A stretch of DNA of 64,000 bases from an uncultured Helicobacter sp. Lineage in GTDB: Bacteria > Campylobacterota > Campylobacteria > Campylobacterales > Helicobacteraceae. Position numbers and translations under genes: made by a program. The DNA lies in assembly GCF_910577135.1 (NCBI RefSeq), contig NZ_CAJTLL010000004.1:70458-134457 (forward strand). The letters are read 5' to 3'. This document shows, in pieces, positions 28,590 to 46,938 of this stretch; positions within the stretch are counted from its first letter, which is position 1; each line of letters begins with the position of its first letter. A model generated the notes under the pieces. It searched no databases, was not told the origin of the DNA, and saw only the letters and a list, made by a program, of their open reading frames with translations.

Positions 28590-29908
28590 TATTTTTCTCC
28601 TCGTAATTGATAGGTAATGTCCCCCGCACCAAGCCCGATAATAATGGCATTTTGCAGTGTTTTTATAGAATCTTTGCCATCAAATAGGGTAATGCAATCC
28701 CCCTCGCGCTTAAGATGTGTAGCAAAAATGGGATTATAGCGCATAAAAAGTGAAGCAAAATCAATATCGACGTGAGATTCCCCTGCTTTCCACACAGGCA
28801 GGATAACAAGCTCATCGCATAGATTTGCAAAGCAATCAACAAAGGCTTGGAGATTATCAAGTACACGTGAATACTTATGCGGTTGCCAAATGGCGATGAC
28901 TTTTTGGTGGGGTTTGAGCTGATTGTAGATAGCTACGCTTTTAAGCGTCGCGAGAATCTCGGTAGGGTGGTGTGCGTAATCATCAATGATAGTCGTTGTG
29001 CCTTTAGCGATGATGTCAAAACGTTTTTTAATGCCCTTAAAATGCGCAAGATTTGTCCTTATCTCTTCTAGCGCATCTATGCCTAACTCATCAATCGCAC
29101 ACAATATCGCCAGACTCGCATTTTGCGCCATATGCTCCCCAAAGCCCCATACCTTGAAGATTCCATAATCTTTAAACTCAAAGCTTGTTTGTGGCTCGTC
29201 ATTGTGAATTTCAAAACGTATATTTGTAATATCACTTTGAGGATTTAAAGTAATAGCTTGTATGGTTTTTAGGCTTTGCAAAAAGGGGTCGCTAAGGTTA
29301 AAAATGCGCTTCTTAGCCGTATGGATAAATTGCCTATAAGCACCATAAAATTCATTTAAATCGTGATTGTAGCTCTCCATATGCTCTGGCTCGGCATTGG
29401 GGATAATGGCGTAGTAGGGATTGGAATTAAGAAAGCTTTTATCGGATTCATCAGCTTCAAAGATGATAGATTCACTCTTTGCCTCGCGCACATTTGAGCC
29501 AAATTCTTTAGAGTCTGCTCCGATAATTGCGCCAAAATGCGGGAAAATACTGCTTAAAATTGCGCTTGTAGTGGATTTGCCGTGTGCGCCACATACGCTA
29601 AAGACACGTTTTTCTTTGAGAATAGAGGCAATGGCTTCTTTGCGGGAAAGCACTTTAATACCCTTTTTGATAGCTTCTTGCACCTCGACATTATCAGGCT
29701 TGATAATCGCAGAATGGATCACAAGGTCTTGATTAGTGATAGCAGCAGCGTTATGAGGAATATTGATAGACACACCTTGTGCGCGGAGATATTTTGTCGC
29801 GCTTCCTTCTGCGATGTCTGAACCGCTAATCTCTATGCCTTGTGCGCGGAGATATTTTGCCAAGCCTGAAATGCCAATACCACCAATGCCTATAAAATGT
29901 ATTTTCAT
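28589..29908 (-). CDS. murC: UDP-N-acetylmuramate--L-alanine ligase
   Basis: The 439-residue cytoplasmic Mur ligase adds L-alanine to UDP-MurNAc in peptidoglycan synthesis using ATP. The N-terminal Rossmann domain starts [19 protein letters not shown]. The ATP loop is [13 protein letters not shown] (about 106-118), and [10 protein letters not shown] plus [16 protein letters not shown] (about 315-330) are the characteristic Mur motifs. Length is normal. It overlaps the upstream aminotransferase by four bases (ATGA) and the next gene by one. Confidence 0.96.
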   Translation of the reverse strand: MKIHFIGIGGIGISGLAKYLRAQGIEISGSDIAEGSATKYLRAQGVSINIPHNAAAITNQDLVIHSAIIKPDNVEVQEAIKKGIKVLSRKEAIASILKEKRVFSVCGAHGKSTTSAILSSIFPHFGAIIGADSKEFGSNVREAKSESIIFEADESDKSFLNSNPYYAIIPNAEPEHMESYNHDLNEFYGAYRQFIHTAKKRIFNLSDPFLQSLKTIQAITLNPQSDITNIRFEIHNDEPQTSFEFKDYGIFKVWGFGEHMAQNASLAILCAIDELGIDALEEIRTNLAHFKGIKKRFDIIAKGTTTIIDDYAHHPTEILATLKSVAIYNQLKPHQKVIAIWQPHKYSRVLDNLQAFVDCFANLCDELVILPVWKAGESHVDIDFASLFMRYNPIFATHLKREGDCITLFDGKDSIKTLQNAIIIGLGAGDITYQLRGEK

Positions 29909-31062
29909 ACATACTCCTTTTTATAAAACTTGATAGCCTCTTTCAGAGCATTTAAAGCTCTTTTTATGGTCTCATTATCATACACAAGAGCTATCCTCAC
30001 ATATCCTTTGCCTTGCCCCTCACGCCCTAAGTAGCTTCCGGGTAATGTCAGCACTCCCATTTTTTCATAGGCAAATTTACAGAATCTTTCATCATCTCCT
30101 ACATAAAGCCATACATAGAATGTATAGGGAGTAATCTCTGCTTTACTAAGTTGCAAAATTGTTTCTGCAAGGGCGAGATTTTGCGCATAAATGTGGCGAA
30201 TAGATTCTGGAATGCGCATATCGTTCCACGCAACTGCTGCAGCCTTTTGTAAGGGCAATGGAAGCGCACAGCCTAGATAGGTGCGGTAGAGATTATAGCT
30301 TTTTAGAATTTGCTCATCTCCAGCGATAAATCCACTACGCAAACCGGGCGCAGAGGAGCGTTTGGAGATAGAATTAAGGGCGAGAATATTTTTAAATGTG
30401 GGATTATCTGCCTTAAGAGAGGCTTGGAGAATACTAGGCGGTGGAGAATTGGCATAAATTTCACTATAACATTCATCATTAATAATCACAAAATCATATT
30501 CTAGCGCCTTTTGCACCCATTGGCTTAAAGATTGGATATCTAATGCCCTGCCGGTAGGATTATTAGGGGAATTAAGAATAACTAAATCCACTTCTTTAAG
30601 CTGTGTATCGCTAAGAGAGGGCATAAAATTATTATCTTGCGTGAGATTCATAAGGATTATTCGTGCTTTTGAGGCAATTGCCGCGCCCTCATAGATTTGA
30701 TAAAATGGATTAGGGTAGGCAATGCTAGGGTTTTCTTTGCCAAAAAGATAGAATTGGGGGAAGTTGAAAAGCACTTCACGTGTGCCAAAAGTAGGGATAA
30801 TTTGATGATGGGTAAGCTCAAGTTGATAGCGATTTTTAATAAAGGAGAGTTGAGCGTTTTTAAGCTCATCTTCACCGCTTGATTTAGGGTATTTGTTCAG
30901 CAAGGGAGCGTTATTTTGCCAAGATTCTATAATATTTTGCGGCGTAGGGAATTGAGGCTCACCGATGGTAAGAGTGAAAATTTCACAATCTTTGGGGGGA
31001 TTACTGTGTTTGAGAAGCGTGTGGAGCTTGTCAAAGGGGTAACTTTCAAAATGATTTAGCAC
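29905..31062 (-). CDS. class I/II PLP-dependent aminotransferase, possibly succinyldiaminopimelate transaminase
   Basis: 385 residues of fold-type I aminotransferase. [16 protein letters not shown] (about 164-180) binds cofactor and substrate, [10 protein letters not shown] (about 203-212) has the Asp that contacts the pyridine nitrogen and the Tyr, [15 protein letters not shown] (about 243-257) has the Schiff-base lysine, and an Arg lies in the C-terminal YVRIAL segment. It overlaps murC, so a role in making diaminopimelate (DapC-like) for peptidoglycan is plausible; aspartate transamination is the alternative. AAGGAG precedes the ATG. Confidence 0.85.
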   Translation of the reverse strand: MLNHFESYPFDKLHTLLKHSNPPKDCEIFTLTIGEPQFPTPQNIIESWQNNAPLLNKYPKSSGEDELKNAQLSFIKNRYQLELTHHQIIPTFGTREVLFNFPQFYLFGKENPSIAYPNPFYQIYEGAAIASKARIILMNLTQDNNFMPSLSDTQLKEVDLVILNSPNNPTGRALDIQSLSQWVQKALEYDFVIINDECYSEIYANSPPPSILQASLKADNPTFKNILALNSISKRSSAPGLRSGFIAGDEQILKSYNLYRTYLGCALPLPLQKAAAVAWNDMRIPESIRHIYAQNLALAETILQLSKAEITPYTFYVWLYVGDDERFCKFAYEKMGVLTLPGSYLGREGQGKGYVRIALVYDNETIKRALNALKEAIKFYKKEYV

Positions 31063-31280
31063 ATTTTTCTCCTTGAAAAATTAATATTGATTTATTGGTG
31101 GAAACTATCATCTTTAAAACTTACATAAGAATCTATAATTTTTTCTATCCATAATAAGGGGGAGGGCTTAAATGTACAAGTGTGGGCTGGTGCTAAAGCA
31201 CAAGCACGAGGTCGCTCCCTCCCTCTCCCCTACCACTACGATGCTTTAAGAGGTAGCACTTCGTGCGATTTGATTTTATG

Positions 31281-31302
31281 CAAGTGAGATATATCTCACT
31301 TG
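31281..31302. repeat. 22-bp perfect palindrome
   Basis: CAAGTGAGATA followed directly by TATCTCACTTG. It lies in the 420-base space between the aminotransferase start (minus) and the tRNA array (plus), about 180 bases before the tRNA promoter. No gene is visible in 31063-31436. It could be an operator, a cruciform or hairpin, or an element end. GCAC-TTC-GTGC at 31256-31266 is a smaller hairpin next to it. Confidence 0.6.
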
Positions 31303-31436
31303 TGGGGAGAATAGAGATTTTATGCTTTTAAAACTTAATCTACTTGTAAATCAAGTTTAGAGATAGATTTCATATTTGTGCGGCAGGGATTATATAGTAA
31401 AATGATAATTTTTTATTATATTCTTGTATTTTACTC

Positions 31437-31465
31437 TTGATTTTTTTAAGAAGCGTTGATACAAT
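31437..31465 (+). promoter_or_regulatory. sigma-70 promoter for the tRNA array
   Basis: TTGATT (31437-31442) and TACAAT (31460-31465) are 17 bases apart and lie 18 bases before the first tRNA. Short distance and good boxes make this the likely start of the tRNA-tuf transcription unit. Confidence 0.6.
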
Positions 31466-31483
31466 TATGCCCTTAAAAATTAT

Positions 31484-31558
31484 GCGGGAGTAGCTCAGTG
31501 GTAGAGCACAACCTTGCCAAGGTTGGGGCCGCGGGTTCGATCCCCGTCTCCCGCTCCA
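31484..31558 (+). tRNA. tRNA-Gly (GCC)
   Basis: Acceptor GCGGGAG/CTCCCGC, anticodon stem CAACC/GGTTG around TTGCCAA, T loop GGTTCGATCC, CCA encoded. First of eight tRNA genes in a row. Confidence 0.97.
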
Positions 31559-31659
31559 TTAAGACTTAATCTTTACAACTCCATTTTTGTAGTCAATCTA
31601 AAAATATTGCTCTTTGATGTTTTGTGAGGAAATGTATTATTTTACATATCAAATCAAAA

Positions 31660-31747
31660 GCCCGGGTGGTGAAATTGGTAGACACAAGGGACTTAAAATC
31701 CCTCGGACATTGCGTCTGTACCGGTTCAAGTCCGGTCTCGGGCACCA
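31660..31747 (+). tRNA. tRNA-Leu (UAA)
   Basis: Long variable arm, anticodon loop CTTAAAA between AGGGA and TCCCT, T arm GGTTCAAGTCC, discriminator A and encoded CCA. Acceptor GCCCGGG/CTCGGGC with one G-U pair. Confidence 0.97.
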
Positions 31748-31789
31748 CCTGATTATCGTAAAAGATTCGTTAAGAAAATATGATAAGGT

Positions 31790-31864
31790 GGCGACATAGC
31801 CAAGTGGTAAGGCATGGGCCTGCAAAGCCTTGATTCCCCAGTTCGAATCTGGGTGTCGCCTCCA
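31790..31864 (+). tRNA. tRNA-Cys (GCA)
   Basis: Acceptor GGCGACA/TGTCGCC, anticodon GCA in CTGCAAA, T arm CCAGTTCGAATCTGG, discriminator T, CCA encoded. The anticodon stem is weaker than in the other genes of the array (T-T and G-T at its outer end). Confidence 0.94.
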
Positions 31865-31936
31865 TAACACTTAAGCATACATTAAATATACTCTTAATCA
31901 GTTATGTTTCTAGAATCTGTATTATATTTATGGTAA

Positions 31937-32024
31937 CGGGAGATGGCTGAGTGGTTGAAAGCGGCGGTCTTGAAAACCGTTGAGGGTAACACCTCCGGGG
32001 GTTCGAATCCCTCTCTCCCGGCCA
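31937..32024 (+). tRNA. tRNA-Ser (UGA)
   Basis: Acceptor CGGGAGA/TCTCCCG, D region TGGCTGAGTGG, anticodon loop CTTGAAA, long variable arm typical of serine tRNA, discriminator G, CCA encoded. Confidence 0.96.
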
Positions 32025-32159
32025 CTTACTTCTACTTCATATCTCAAAATATTTTATTTTGGGTATTTTCATGATTATATTCATAATGGACATGACGCTT
32101 CAATGGATTTACCCTTGACAAAGGGCAGTGAAATCTATATAATTGCAACTTTTTTATGC

Positions 32160-32235
32160 GCTGGTTTAGCTCAGTTGGTAGAGCATCTGCCTTGTAAGCA
32201 GAGGGTCGGGGGTTCAAGTCCCTTAACCAGCTCCA
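32160..32235 (+). tRNA. tRNA-Thr (UGU)
   Basis: Acceptor GCTGGTT/AACCAGC, anticodon stem TCTGC/GCAGA around CTTGTAA, T arm GGGGGTTCAAGTCCC, discriminator T, CCA encoded. Confidence 0.97.
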
Positions 32236-32290
32236 TTTTGCACTTTAGCATATTTGCTTTCAGTGTTTGACCAGTTTTGTGATTATTTTT

Positions 32291-32375
<85 letters not shown>

Positions 32376-32436
32376 CTATAAATTGATGATTTTACAATCA
32401 TTAAAAAGTGGTAGTCAAAATAGTTTTTTTAAGTTT

Positions 32437-32513
32437 GCGGGAATAGCTCAGTTGGCTAGAGCATCAGCCTTCCAAGCTGAGGGTCGCGGGTTCGAGCCCC
32501 GTTTCCCGCTCCA
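32437..32513 (+). tRNA. tRNA-Gly (UCC)
   Basis: Acceptor GCGGGAA/TTCCCGC, anticodon stem TCAGC/GCTGA around CTTCCAA, T arm GCGGGTTCGAGCCCC, CCA encoded. Second glycine isoacceptor of the array. Confidence 0.97.
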
Positions 32514-32596
32514 TACTGGGAGCTGAATCTTCACTTTGATAACTTTAAGTTAAGATTTTCTCCAAAATAGATTATTATTGTAGTTATTTATAATAT

Positions 32597-32671
32597 GCCC
32601 ATATAGCTCAGTGGCAGAGCACTTCCTTGGTAAGGAAGAGGTCGGCGGTTCAATCCCGCTTATGGGCTCCA
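32597..32671 (+). tRNA. tRNA-Thr (GGU)
   Basis: Acceptor GCCCATA/TATGGGC, anticodon stem CTTCC/GGAAG around TTGGTAA, CCA encoded. Last tRNA before tuf, 77 bases away, so probably processed from a tRNA-tuf transcript. Confidence 0.97.
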
Positions 32672-32748
32672 GTTTTCATAGGCTAGAATCTTTAAAAGTC
32701 ATAATTTAGGGATTCTAAAAAAATAAAATTTTGAGTTAGGAGAACAAA

Positions 32749-33948
32749 ATGGCAAAAGAAAAGTTTGTGAAAAACAAACCTCACGTAAATGTGGGAACAA
32801 TTGGACACGTGGATCACGGTAAAACAACTTTGAGTGCGGCTATATCCGCTGTATTGGCTACTAAGGGTCTTGCAGAGTTAAGGGATTATGATAATATCGA
32901 TAATGCCCCTGAAGAAAAAGAAAGAGGTATTACTATCGCTACTTCTCATATTGAGTATGAAACAGAGAATCGCCACTATGCGCATGTGGATTGCCCTGGG
33001 CACGCTGACTATGTGAAAAATATGATTACAGGTGCGGCTCAAATGGATGGCGCAATTCTTGTTGTGTCTGCCGCAGATGGTCCTATGCCACAAACAAGAG
33101 AGCATATCCTTCTTTCTCGTCAAGTAGGTGTACACTACATCGTTGTATTCCTAAATAAGCAAGATATGGTAGATGATGCAGAATTACTTGAGCTTGTGGA
33201 AATGGAAGTGCGTGAATTGCTTAGTCAATATGACTTCCCCGGTGATGATACTCCTATTGTAGCAGGTTCAGCTCTTAAAGCACTTGAAGAAGCAAAGGCT
33301 GGAAATGTTGGAGAATGGGGAGAAAAAGTATTAAAACTAATGGAAGAAGTTGATAGATATATCCCTACTCCTCAACGTGATACAGAAAAAACATTCCTTA
33401 TGCCTGTTGAAGATGTATTCTCTATCGCTGGTCGTGGAACTGTGGTAACAGGTAGAGTAGAAAGGGGTGTGGTAGCAGTAGGCGATGAAGTAGAAATCGT
33501 AGGGCTTCGCGATACACAAAAAACCACTGTTACAGGTGTTGAGATGTTTAGAAAAGAGCTTGATAAGGGTGAAGCGGGAGACAATGTAGGTATTCTCTTA
33601 AGAGGAACAAAAAAAGAAGAAGTAGAAAGAGGCATGGTGCTTTGTAAGCCCGGTTCGATTACTCCACATAAGAAGTTTGAAGGCGAAATCTATGTGCTTT
33701 CAAAAGAAGAGGGTGGAAGACATACTCCATTCTTTAAAGGCTATCGTCCACAATTCTATGTACGAACAACTGACGTTACAGGTTCTATTGAACTACCAGA
33801 TGGTGTAGAAATGGTTATGCCCGGTGATAATGTAAAAATCACAGTGGAGCTTATCGCACCTGTGGCACTTGAAGATGGCACTCGTTTCGCAATTCGTGAA
33901 GGTGGTAGAACAGTTGGTTCAGGTGTTGTAACAAAAATTATTGAGTAG
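32749..33948 (+). CDS. tuf: elongation factor Tu
   Basis: The 399-residue GTPase delivers aminoacyl-tRNA to the ribosome. The P-loop is [10 protein letters not shown] (residues 19-28), switch II contains [26 protein letters not shown] (from residue 81), and NKQD and GSALK are the guanine-specificity motifs. Domains 2 and 3 are complete to [16 protein letters not shown] precedes the ATG. It follows the tRNA array and precedes rpmG by nine bases, the usual Campylobacterota order. Confidence 0.99.
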   Translation: MAKEKFVKNKPHVNVGTIGHVDHGKTTLSAAISAVLATKGLAELRDYDNIDNAPEEKERGITIATSHIEYETENRHYAHVDCPGHADYVKNMITGAAQMDGAILVVSAADGPMPQTREHILLSRQVGVHYIVVFLNKQDMVDDAELLELVEMEVRELLSQYDFPGDDTPIVAGSALKALEEAKAGNVGEWGEKVLKLMEEVDRYIPTPQRDTEKTFLMPVEDVFSIAGRGTVVTGRVERGVVAVGDEVEIVGLRDTQKTTVTGVEMFRKELDKGEAGDNVGILLRGTKKEEVERGMVLCKPGSITPHKKFEGEIYVLSKEEGGRHTPFFKGYRPQFYVRTTDVTGSIELPDGVEMVMPGDNVKITVELIAPVALEDGTRFAIREGGRTVGSGVVTKIIE

Positions 33949-33957
33949 AGGCTTGAT

Positions 33958-34128
33958 ATGGCAAAAGGAAACACTGTTAAGATAGGACTTAAGTGTTCAG
34001 AATGTGGTGATATTAATTATAGCACTACCAAAAATGCGAAAACGAATACAGAAAAACTGGAGCTCAAAAAGTTTTCACCTCGTTTGAATAAACATACGAT
34101 TCATAAGGAAGTAAAACTTAAAAGCTAG
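33958..34128 (+). CDS. rpmG: 50S ribosomal protein L33
   Basis: A 56-residue basic protein: [21 protein letters not shown] followed by [19 protein letters not shown], the L33 pattern. The first zinc-type pair C13/C16 is present, but the second half of the site reads FSPRLN without cysteine, so this copy keeps only half of a zinc ribbon. It lies between tuf and tRNA-Trp; its stop codon lies inside a strong hairpin. Confidence 0.95.
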   Translation: MAKGNTVKIGLKCSECGDINYSTTKNAKTNTEKLELKKFSPRLNKHTIHKEVKLKS

Positions 34129-34142
34129 GCTTTTGCCTAGCT
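34123..34142 (+). terminator. 8-bp hairpin at the rpmG stop
   Basis: AGCTAGGC-TTTT-GCCTAGCT spans the rpmG stop codon and ends three bases before tRNA-Trp. It has no U tail, so it may weaken transcription or mark RNA processing rather than terminate fully. Confidence 0.5.
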
Positions 34143-34145
34143 GAT

Positions 34146-34221
34146 AGGTCAGTAGCTCCAATGGTAGAGCGTCGGTCTCCAAAACCGAGTGTTGGGGGTT
34201 CGAGTCCCTCCTGGCCTGCCA
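34146..34221 (+). tRNA. tRNA-Trp (CCA)
   Basis: Acceptor AGGTCAG/CTGGCCT with one G-U pair, anticodon stem TCGGT/ACCGA around CTCCAAA, T arm GGGGGTTCGAGTCCC, discriminator G, CCA encoded. Placed between rpmG and secE, the conserved position in many bacteria. Confidence 0.97.
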
Positions 34222-34259
34222 CAAAGCTGTAAGTTTAGATATTGAATAAAAGAGATACG

Positions 34260-34442
34260 ATGATTAAAAAAATAAAAACCTATTTCCAAAATGCAAATGA
34301 AGAACGAACAAAAGTAATATTTCCCACAAAAGAACAGATTCGCAATGCTTCTGTATCTGTTCTTATCGTGGTAAGTGTAGTTACTTTATTTTTAGCGTTA
34401 GTTGATTGGATTTTATTTCATTCTGTATCCGGTATTTTGTAA
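34260..34442 (+). CDS. secE: preprotein translocase subunit SecE
   Basis: 60 residues with a short cytoplasmic amphipathic part (FQNANEERTKVIFPTKEQI) and a single C-terminal transmembrane segment (about 33-55), the minimal SecE plan. It clamps SecY in the inner-membrane translocon. I chose the ATG at 34260, with AAAAGAG just upstream, over a TTG six codons earlier. Located directly before nusG as in most bacteria. Confidence 0.92.
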   Translation: MIKKIKTYFQNANEERTKVIFPTKEQIRNASVSVLIVVSVVTLFLALVDWILFHSVSGIL

Positions 34443-34461
34443 TATTGTGGAGAGGTGAAAC

Positions 34462-34977
34462 TTGGAGTGGTATGCGATACAAACATATTCTGGTAGTGAA
34501 GAATCAGTTGCTAATGCAATAAGGAATCTTATTGAGCAGAATCAAATGCAAGATAGATTTGCTGAAGTGGTTGTGCCTACAGAGCCTATTATTGAGGCGA
34601 AGAAGAAAGTTGTAAATAGAAGTCTTTATCCCGGCTATGTCTTTATAAGGGTTGATTTAGACACAAAACTTTGGCATATGATTCAATCTTTACCTAGGGT
34701 TGGACGTTTTATTGGTGAAAGTAAGAAGCCCACACCGCTTAATGAAGCTGATATTGCTAAAATTTTAGAAAAGGTAAGAAATCCAAGCGCACCAAAACCA
34801 AAGATTTCTTTTGAACACGGCGAAGTTGTGCGGATTATTGATGGACCTTTTGTAAATTTTACAGGCACGGTAGAGGAATATGATTTAGAGCATAAAAAAC
34901 TGAAGTTAAACGTCTCCATTTTTGGACGAAACACTCCTGTTGAAATTTTGTATTCGCAAGTAGAAAAAATCATTTAA
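34462..34977 (+). CDS. nusG: transcription termination/antitermination factor NusG
   Basis: 171 residues. The NGN domain runs from EWYAIQTYSGSEESV at the start through YPGYVFIRVDL (about 54-64), and the C-terminal KOW motif is HGEVVRIIDGPFVNFTGTVEEYD (about 118-140). The start codon is TTG, supported by the GGAGAGG upstream and by alignment with Helicobacter NusG starting M-D/E-WYAIQTYSG. It binds RNA polymerase and couples it to Rho or ribosomes. Confidence 0.97.
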   Translation: MEWYAIQTYSGSEESVANAIRNLIEQNQMQDRFAEVVVPTEPIIEAKKKVVNRSLYPGYVFIRVDLDTKLWHMIQSLPRVGRFIGESKKPTPLNEADIAKILEKVRNPSAPKPKISFEHGEVVRIIDGPFVNFTGTVEEYDLEHKKLKLNVSIFGRNTPVEILYSQVEKII

Positions 34978-34998
34978 TTTGACAAAAAGGAAGGCATA

Positions 34999-35424
34999 AT
35001 GGGTAAAAAAGTTGTTGGTGAATTAAAATTACAGATTCCAGCGGGAAAAGCGAATCCATCTCCTCCGGTAGGTCCAGCATTAGGACAAAGGGGGGTTAAT
35101 ATTATGGAGTTTTGCAAAGCATTTAATGAAAAAACAAAGGATATGGGTGATTTTAATATTCCTGTTGTTATTACCATCTATCAGGATAAGAGCTTTACCT
35201 TTATTACTAAAAAGCCGCCTGTAACAGATCTCATTAAAAAGGCTGCAAAAATTACAAAGGGTTCTGACAATCCTTTAAAAAATAAAGTTGGGAAGCTTAC
35301 AAGTAAGCAACTTGAAGAGATCGCTCAAACCAAAATGGAAGATCTCAATGCTTCGAATATTGAGGCTGCAAAATTGATTGTAGTGGGCAGTGCAAGAAGT
35401 ATGGGTGTTGAAATCCAAGATTAG
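34999..35424 (+). CDS. rplK: 50S ribosomal protein L11
   Basis: 141 residues. The N-terminal Pro-rich segment [33 protein letters not shown] is diagnostic of L11, and the C-terminal 23S rRNA-binding domain ends [12 protein letters not shown]. It forms the stalk base where EF-G and EF-Tu act. Well placed AAAGGAAGG before the ATG; it follows nusG and precedes rplA. Confidence 0.98.
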   Translation: MGKKVVGELKLQIPAGKANPSPPVGPALGQRGVNIMEFCKAFNEKTKDMGDFNIPVVITIYQDKSFTFITKKPPVTDLIKKAAKITKGSDNPLKNKVGKLTSKQLEEIAQTKMEDLNASNIEAAKLIVVGSARSMGVEIQD

Positions 35425-35442
35425 AATAGATGGAGTTTGTTT

Positions 35443-36147
35443 ATGGGTAAAAAGATAGCAAAGAGACTGCAGGCTTTACAAGCAAAGGTAGATTCTCAAA
35501 AGGTATATGATATTCAAAGTGGTGTGAGTGCGGTGAAATCTCTTGCTTCGGCAAAATTTGATGAAACTGTTGAGGTAGCATTGCGTTTAGGAGTAGATCC
35601 AAGACACGCTGATCAAATGATACGGGGGGCTGTGGTTTTGCCACACGGGACAGGCAAAAAAGTGCGTGTTGCTGTGTTTGCAAAAGGTATTAAGGCAGAT
35701 GAAGCAAAAAATGCCGGAGCTGATGTCGTAGGGGCTGATGATTTGGCTGATGAGATTAAAAATGGCAATATTAATTTTGATATCGTCATAGCTACACCTG
35801 ATATGATGGCTCTTGTGGGGAAAGTAGGACGTATTTTAGGACCAAAAGGTTTAATGCCAAATCCCAAAACAGGCACGGTTACAATGGATGTGGCTAAAGC
35901 TGTTTCTAATGCTAAGAGTGGGCAAGTGAACTTTAGAGTGGATAAAAAGGGTATCATTCACGCACCTATTGGAAAAGTTTCTTTTGATGAATCTAAAATA
36001 CGAGATAATATGCTTGAACTTGTTCGTGCAATCAATAAGCTAAAGCCTACCTCGGCAAAAGGTAAGTATATCCGTAGCAGCACATTGTCTTTAACGATGA
36101 GTCCTGCAATTAAGCTTGATTCACAGGAATTGATGGATACAAAATAA
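35443..36147 (+). CDS. rplA: 50S ribosomal protein L1
   Basis: 234 residues beginning [13 protein letters not shown]1 landmarks include the conserved [18 protein letters not shown] (about 67-84) and [18 protein letters not shown] (about 128-145). I start at ATG 35443, seven bases after GGAG, and not at the upstream TTG in 35437. Besides its role at the ribosomal E site, L1 often represses its own operon. Confidence 0.97.
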   Translation: MGKKIAKRLQALQAKVDSQKVYDIQSGVSAVKSLASAKFDETVEVALRLGVDPRHADQMIRGAVVLPHGTGKKVRVAVFAKGIKADEAKNAGADVVGADDLADEIKNGNINFDIVIATPDMMALVGKVGRILGPKGLMPNPKTGTVTMDVAKAVSNAKSGQVNFRVDKKGIIHAPIGKVSFDESKIRDNMLELVRAINKLKPTSAKGKYIRSSTLSLTMSPAIKLDSQELMDTK

Positions 36148-36179
36148 CAGATTTGTATTCTTTATCTTAGACCAAAGAG

Positions 36180-36210
36180 CATAGGGGCTTAGCTTAAAAT
36201 TTACCCTATG
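36180..36210 (+). promoter_or_regulatory. stem-loop in the rplJ leader (L10 leader candidate)
   Basis: CATAGGG (36180-36186) pairs perfectly with CCCTATG (36204-36210) in the 90-base leader between rplA and rplJ. In many bacteria this leader binds the L10-L12 complex to control translation. The position is right; kink-turn bases were not checked in detail. Confidence 0.5.
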
Positions 36211-36237
36211 TGAGGTTTTGGGCTGAAAGGAGGAGAA

Positions 36238-36720
36238 ATGACTAAGCAAGAAAAGATTCAGGTTGTTGAATACTTAAGTGCTGAATTTAAGCAATCTTCT
36301 GCTTTGATTGTGTGCGATTATAAAGGTTTACAAGTGAGTCATCTTGAGGAACTAAGACGCACTTCAAGGGCTGTAGATGTCAAGGTGCAAGTAATCAAGA
36401 ATACTTTAGCAAGCATCGCTATAAAAAATGCAGAATGTCCAGATTTAGAACTTAAGGATACAAATATCTTTCTTTGGGCAGATGATCAGATCGCTTTGTC
36501 TAAGGTGGTTTGCAAATTCGCAGAATCTCATAGCGAACATTTTAGTCTCAAAGTTGGTATATTTGATGGGCAAGTAGTTGATACGAAGCATATCGTGTCG
36601 GTTTCTAAGCTACCAAGCAAAGAAGAACTTATTGGTATGTTGTTGTCTGTATGGACAGCTCCAGCGCGATACTTTGTTACAGGGCTTGATAATTTAAGAA
36701 AACAAAAAGAAGAAAATTAA
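36238..36720 (+). CDS. rplJ: 50S ribosomal protein L10
   Basis: 160 residues, starting [31 protein letters not shown], with the rRNA-binding domain first and the helical C-terminal tail ([13 protein letters not shown]) that anchors L7/L12 dimers. Strong AAAGGAGGAG before the ATG. Normal length. Confidence 0.98.
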   Translation: MTKQEKIQVVEYLSAEFKQSSALIVCDYKGLQVSHLEELRRTSRAVDVKVQVIKNTLASIAIKNAECPDLELKDTNIFLWADDQIALSKVVCKFAESHSEHFSLKVGIFDGQVVDTKHIVSVSKLPSKEELIGMLLSVWTAPARYFVTGLDNLRKQKEEN

Positions 36721-36738
36721 CATTGCAAGGAGTGTAAA

Positions 36739-37119
36739 ATGGCAATTTCTAAAGAAGAAGTATTGGAATACATCGGGAATCTTTCAGTATTAGAGCTTTC
36801 AGAGCTTGTAAAGGCTTTTGAAGAGAAATTTGGTGTAAGTGCTGCACCAACAGTTGTAGCTGGTGCAGCAGCTGGCGGAGGTGCAGCAGCTGGCGGAGCA
36901 GAAGAGAAGACAGAATTTAATATCGTGCTTGTTGATGCAGGTGCAAATAAAATCAATGTCATCAAAGCAGTGCGTGAAATTACAGGCTTAGGTCTTAAAG
37001 AAGCAAAAGACGCCACAGAGCAAACTCCAAGCACACTTAAGGAAGGTGTGAATAAAGAAGATGCTGAAAACTTTAAGAAAAAACTTGAAGAGGCAGGAGC
37101 AAAAGTCGAAATTAAATAG
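36739..37119 (+). CDS. rplL: 50S ribosomal protein L7/L12
   Basis: 126 residues. An N-terminal dimerisation helix ([17 protein letters not shown]) is followed by an Ala/Gly-rich hinge (about 37-54, [16 protein letters not shown]) and the C-terminal factor-binding domain ([29 protein letters not shown]). Ribosomal stalk protein that recruits translation GTPases. 18 bases after rplJ. Confidence 0.98.
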   Translation: MAISKEEVLEYIGNLSVLELSELVKAFEEKFGVSAAPTVVAGAAAGGGAAAGGAEEKTEFNIVLVDAGANKINVIKAVREITGLGLKEAKDATEQTPSTLKEGVNKEDAENFKKKLEEAGAKVEIK

Positions 37120-37206
37120 GTTTGACATTCACTTCATATACAATTGCTAAATCTTAGATACTAAGGTTTGGCTTTTTGCATTTAATAGAATATTGTAAAA
37201 ATACTT

Positions 37207-37212
37207 TATAAT
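37207..37212 (+). promoter_or_regulatory. -10 box, probable rpoBC promoter
   Basis: A perfect TATAAT lies in the AT-rich 157-base gap between rplL and rpoBC, 65 bases before the start codon. No clear -35 box, which is usual for Helicobacter. It may allow rpoBC to be transcribed separately from the ribosomal genes. Confidence 0.5.
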
Positions 37213-37249
37213 TATAGGTCTTTTTAGAGTATTTTGCTCTTTTTCATAA

Positions 37250-45977
<8,728 letters not shown>

Positions 45978-46054
45978 CTCTAAGAGAAATAAAAGTTTTC
46001 ATTGGGTAAAATCCCGCATTTTTTATTTTCTAAAATTTACATAAAGGAAAGTCA

Positions 46055-46444
46055 GTGCCAACCATAAATCAATTAATTAGAAAAGAGCGCAAGAAAGTTA
46101 TCCGTAAGACAAAGTCCCCTGCGTTACTAGAGTGTCCGCAAAGAAGGGGTGTATGCACACGTGTTTATACGACAACACCTAAAAAGCCAAACTCGGCTTT
46201 AAGAAAGGTGGCTAAAGTAAAGCTTACTTCGAAAGTAGAGGTGATTAGCTATATTCCGGGAGAAGGGCATAATTTGCAAGAGCACTCCATTGTACTTGTG
46301 CGTGGCGGACGTGTAAAAGACTTACCCGGTGTGAAGTATCATATTATACGTGGGGCATTAGATACTGCAGGTGTGGCTAAACGAAGTGTTTCACGTAGTA
46401 AATATGGTGCAAAAAAAGCAAAAGCCGGTGGCGATAAAAAATAA
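46055..46444 (+). CDS. rpsL: 30S ribosomal protein S12
   Basis: 129 residues starting [14 protein letters not shown] after a GTG start codon preceded by AAAGGAA. The decoding-centre loops [17 protein letters not shown] (Lys43 region) and [12 protein letters not shown] (Lys88 region) are of the streptomycin-sensitive wild type, as read from the sequence. First gene of the str operon. Confidence 0.98.
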   Translation: MPTINQLIRKERKKVIRKTKSPALLECPQRRGVCTRVYTTTPKKPNSALRKVAKVKLTSKVEVISYIPGEGHNLQEHSIVLVRGGRVKDLPGVKYHIIRGALDTAGVAKRSVSRSKYGAKKAKAGGDKK

Positions 46445-46448
46445 CTAA

Positions 46449-46925
<477 letters not shown>

Positions 46926-46938
46926 GGAAGGATAAAGA

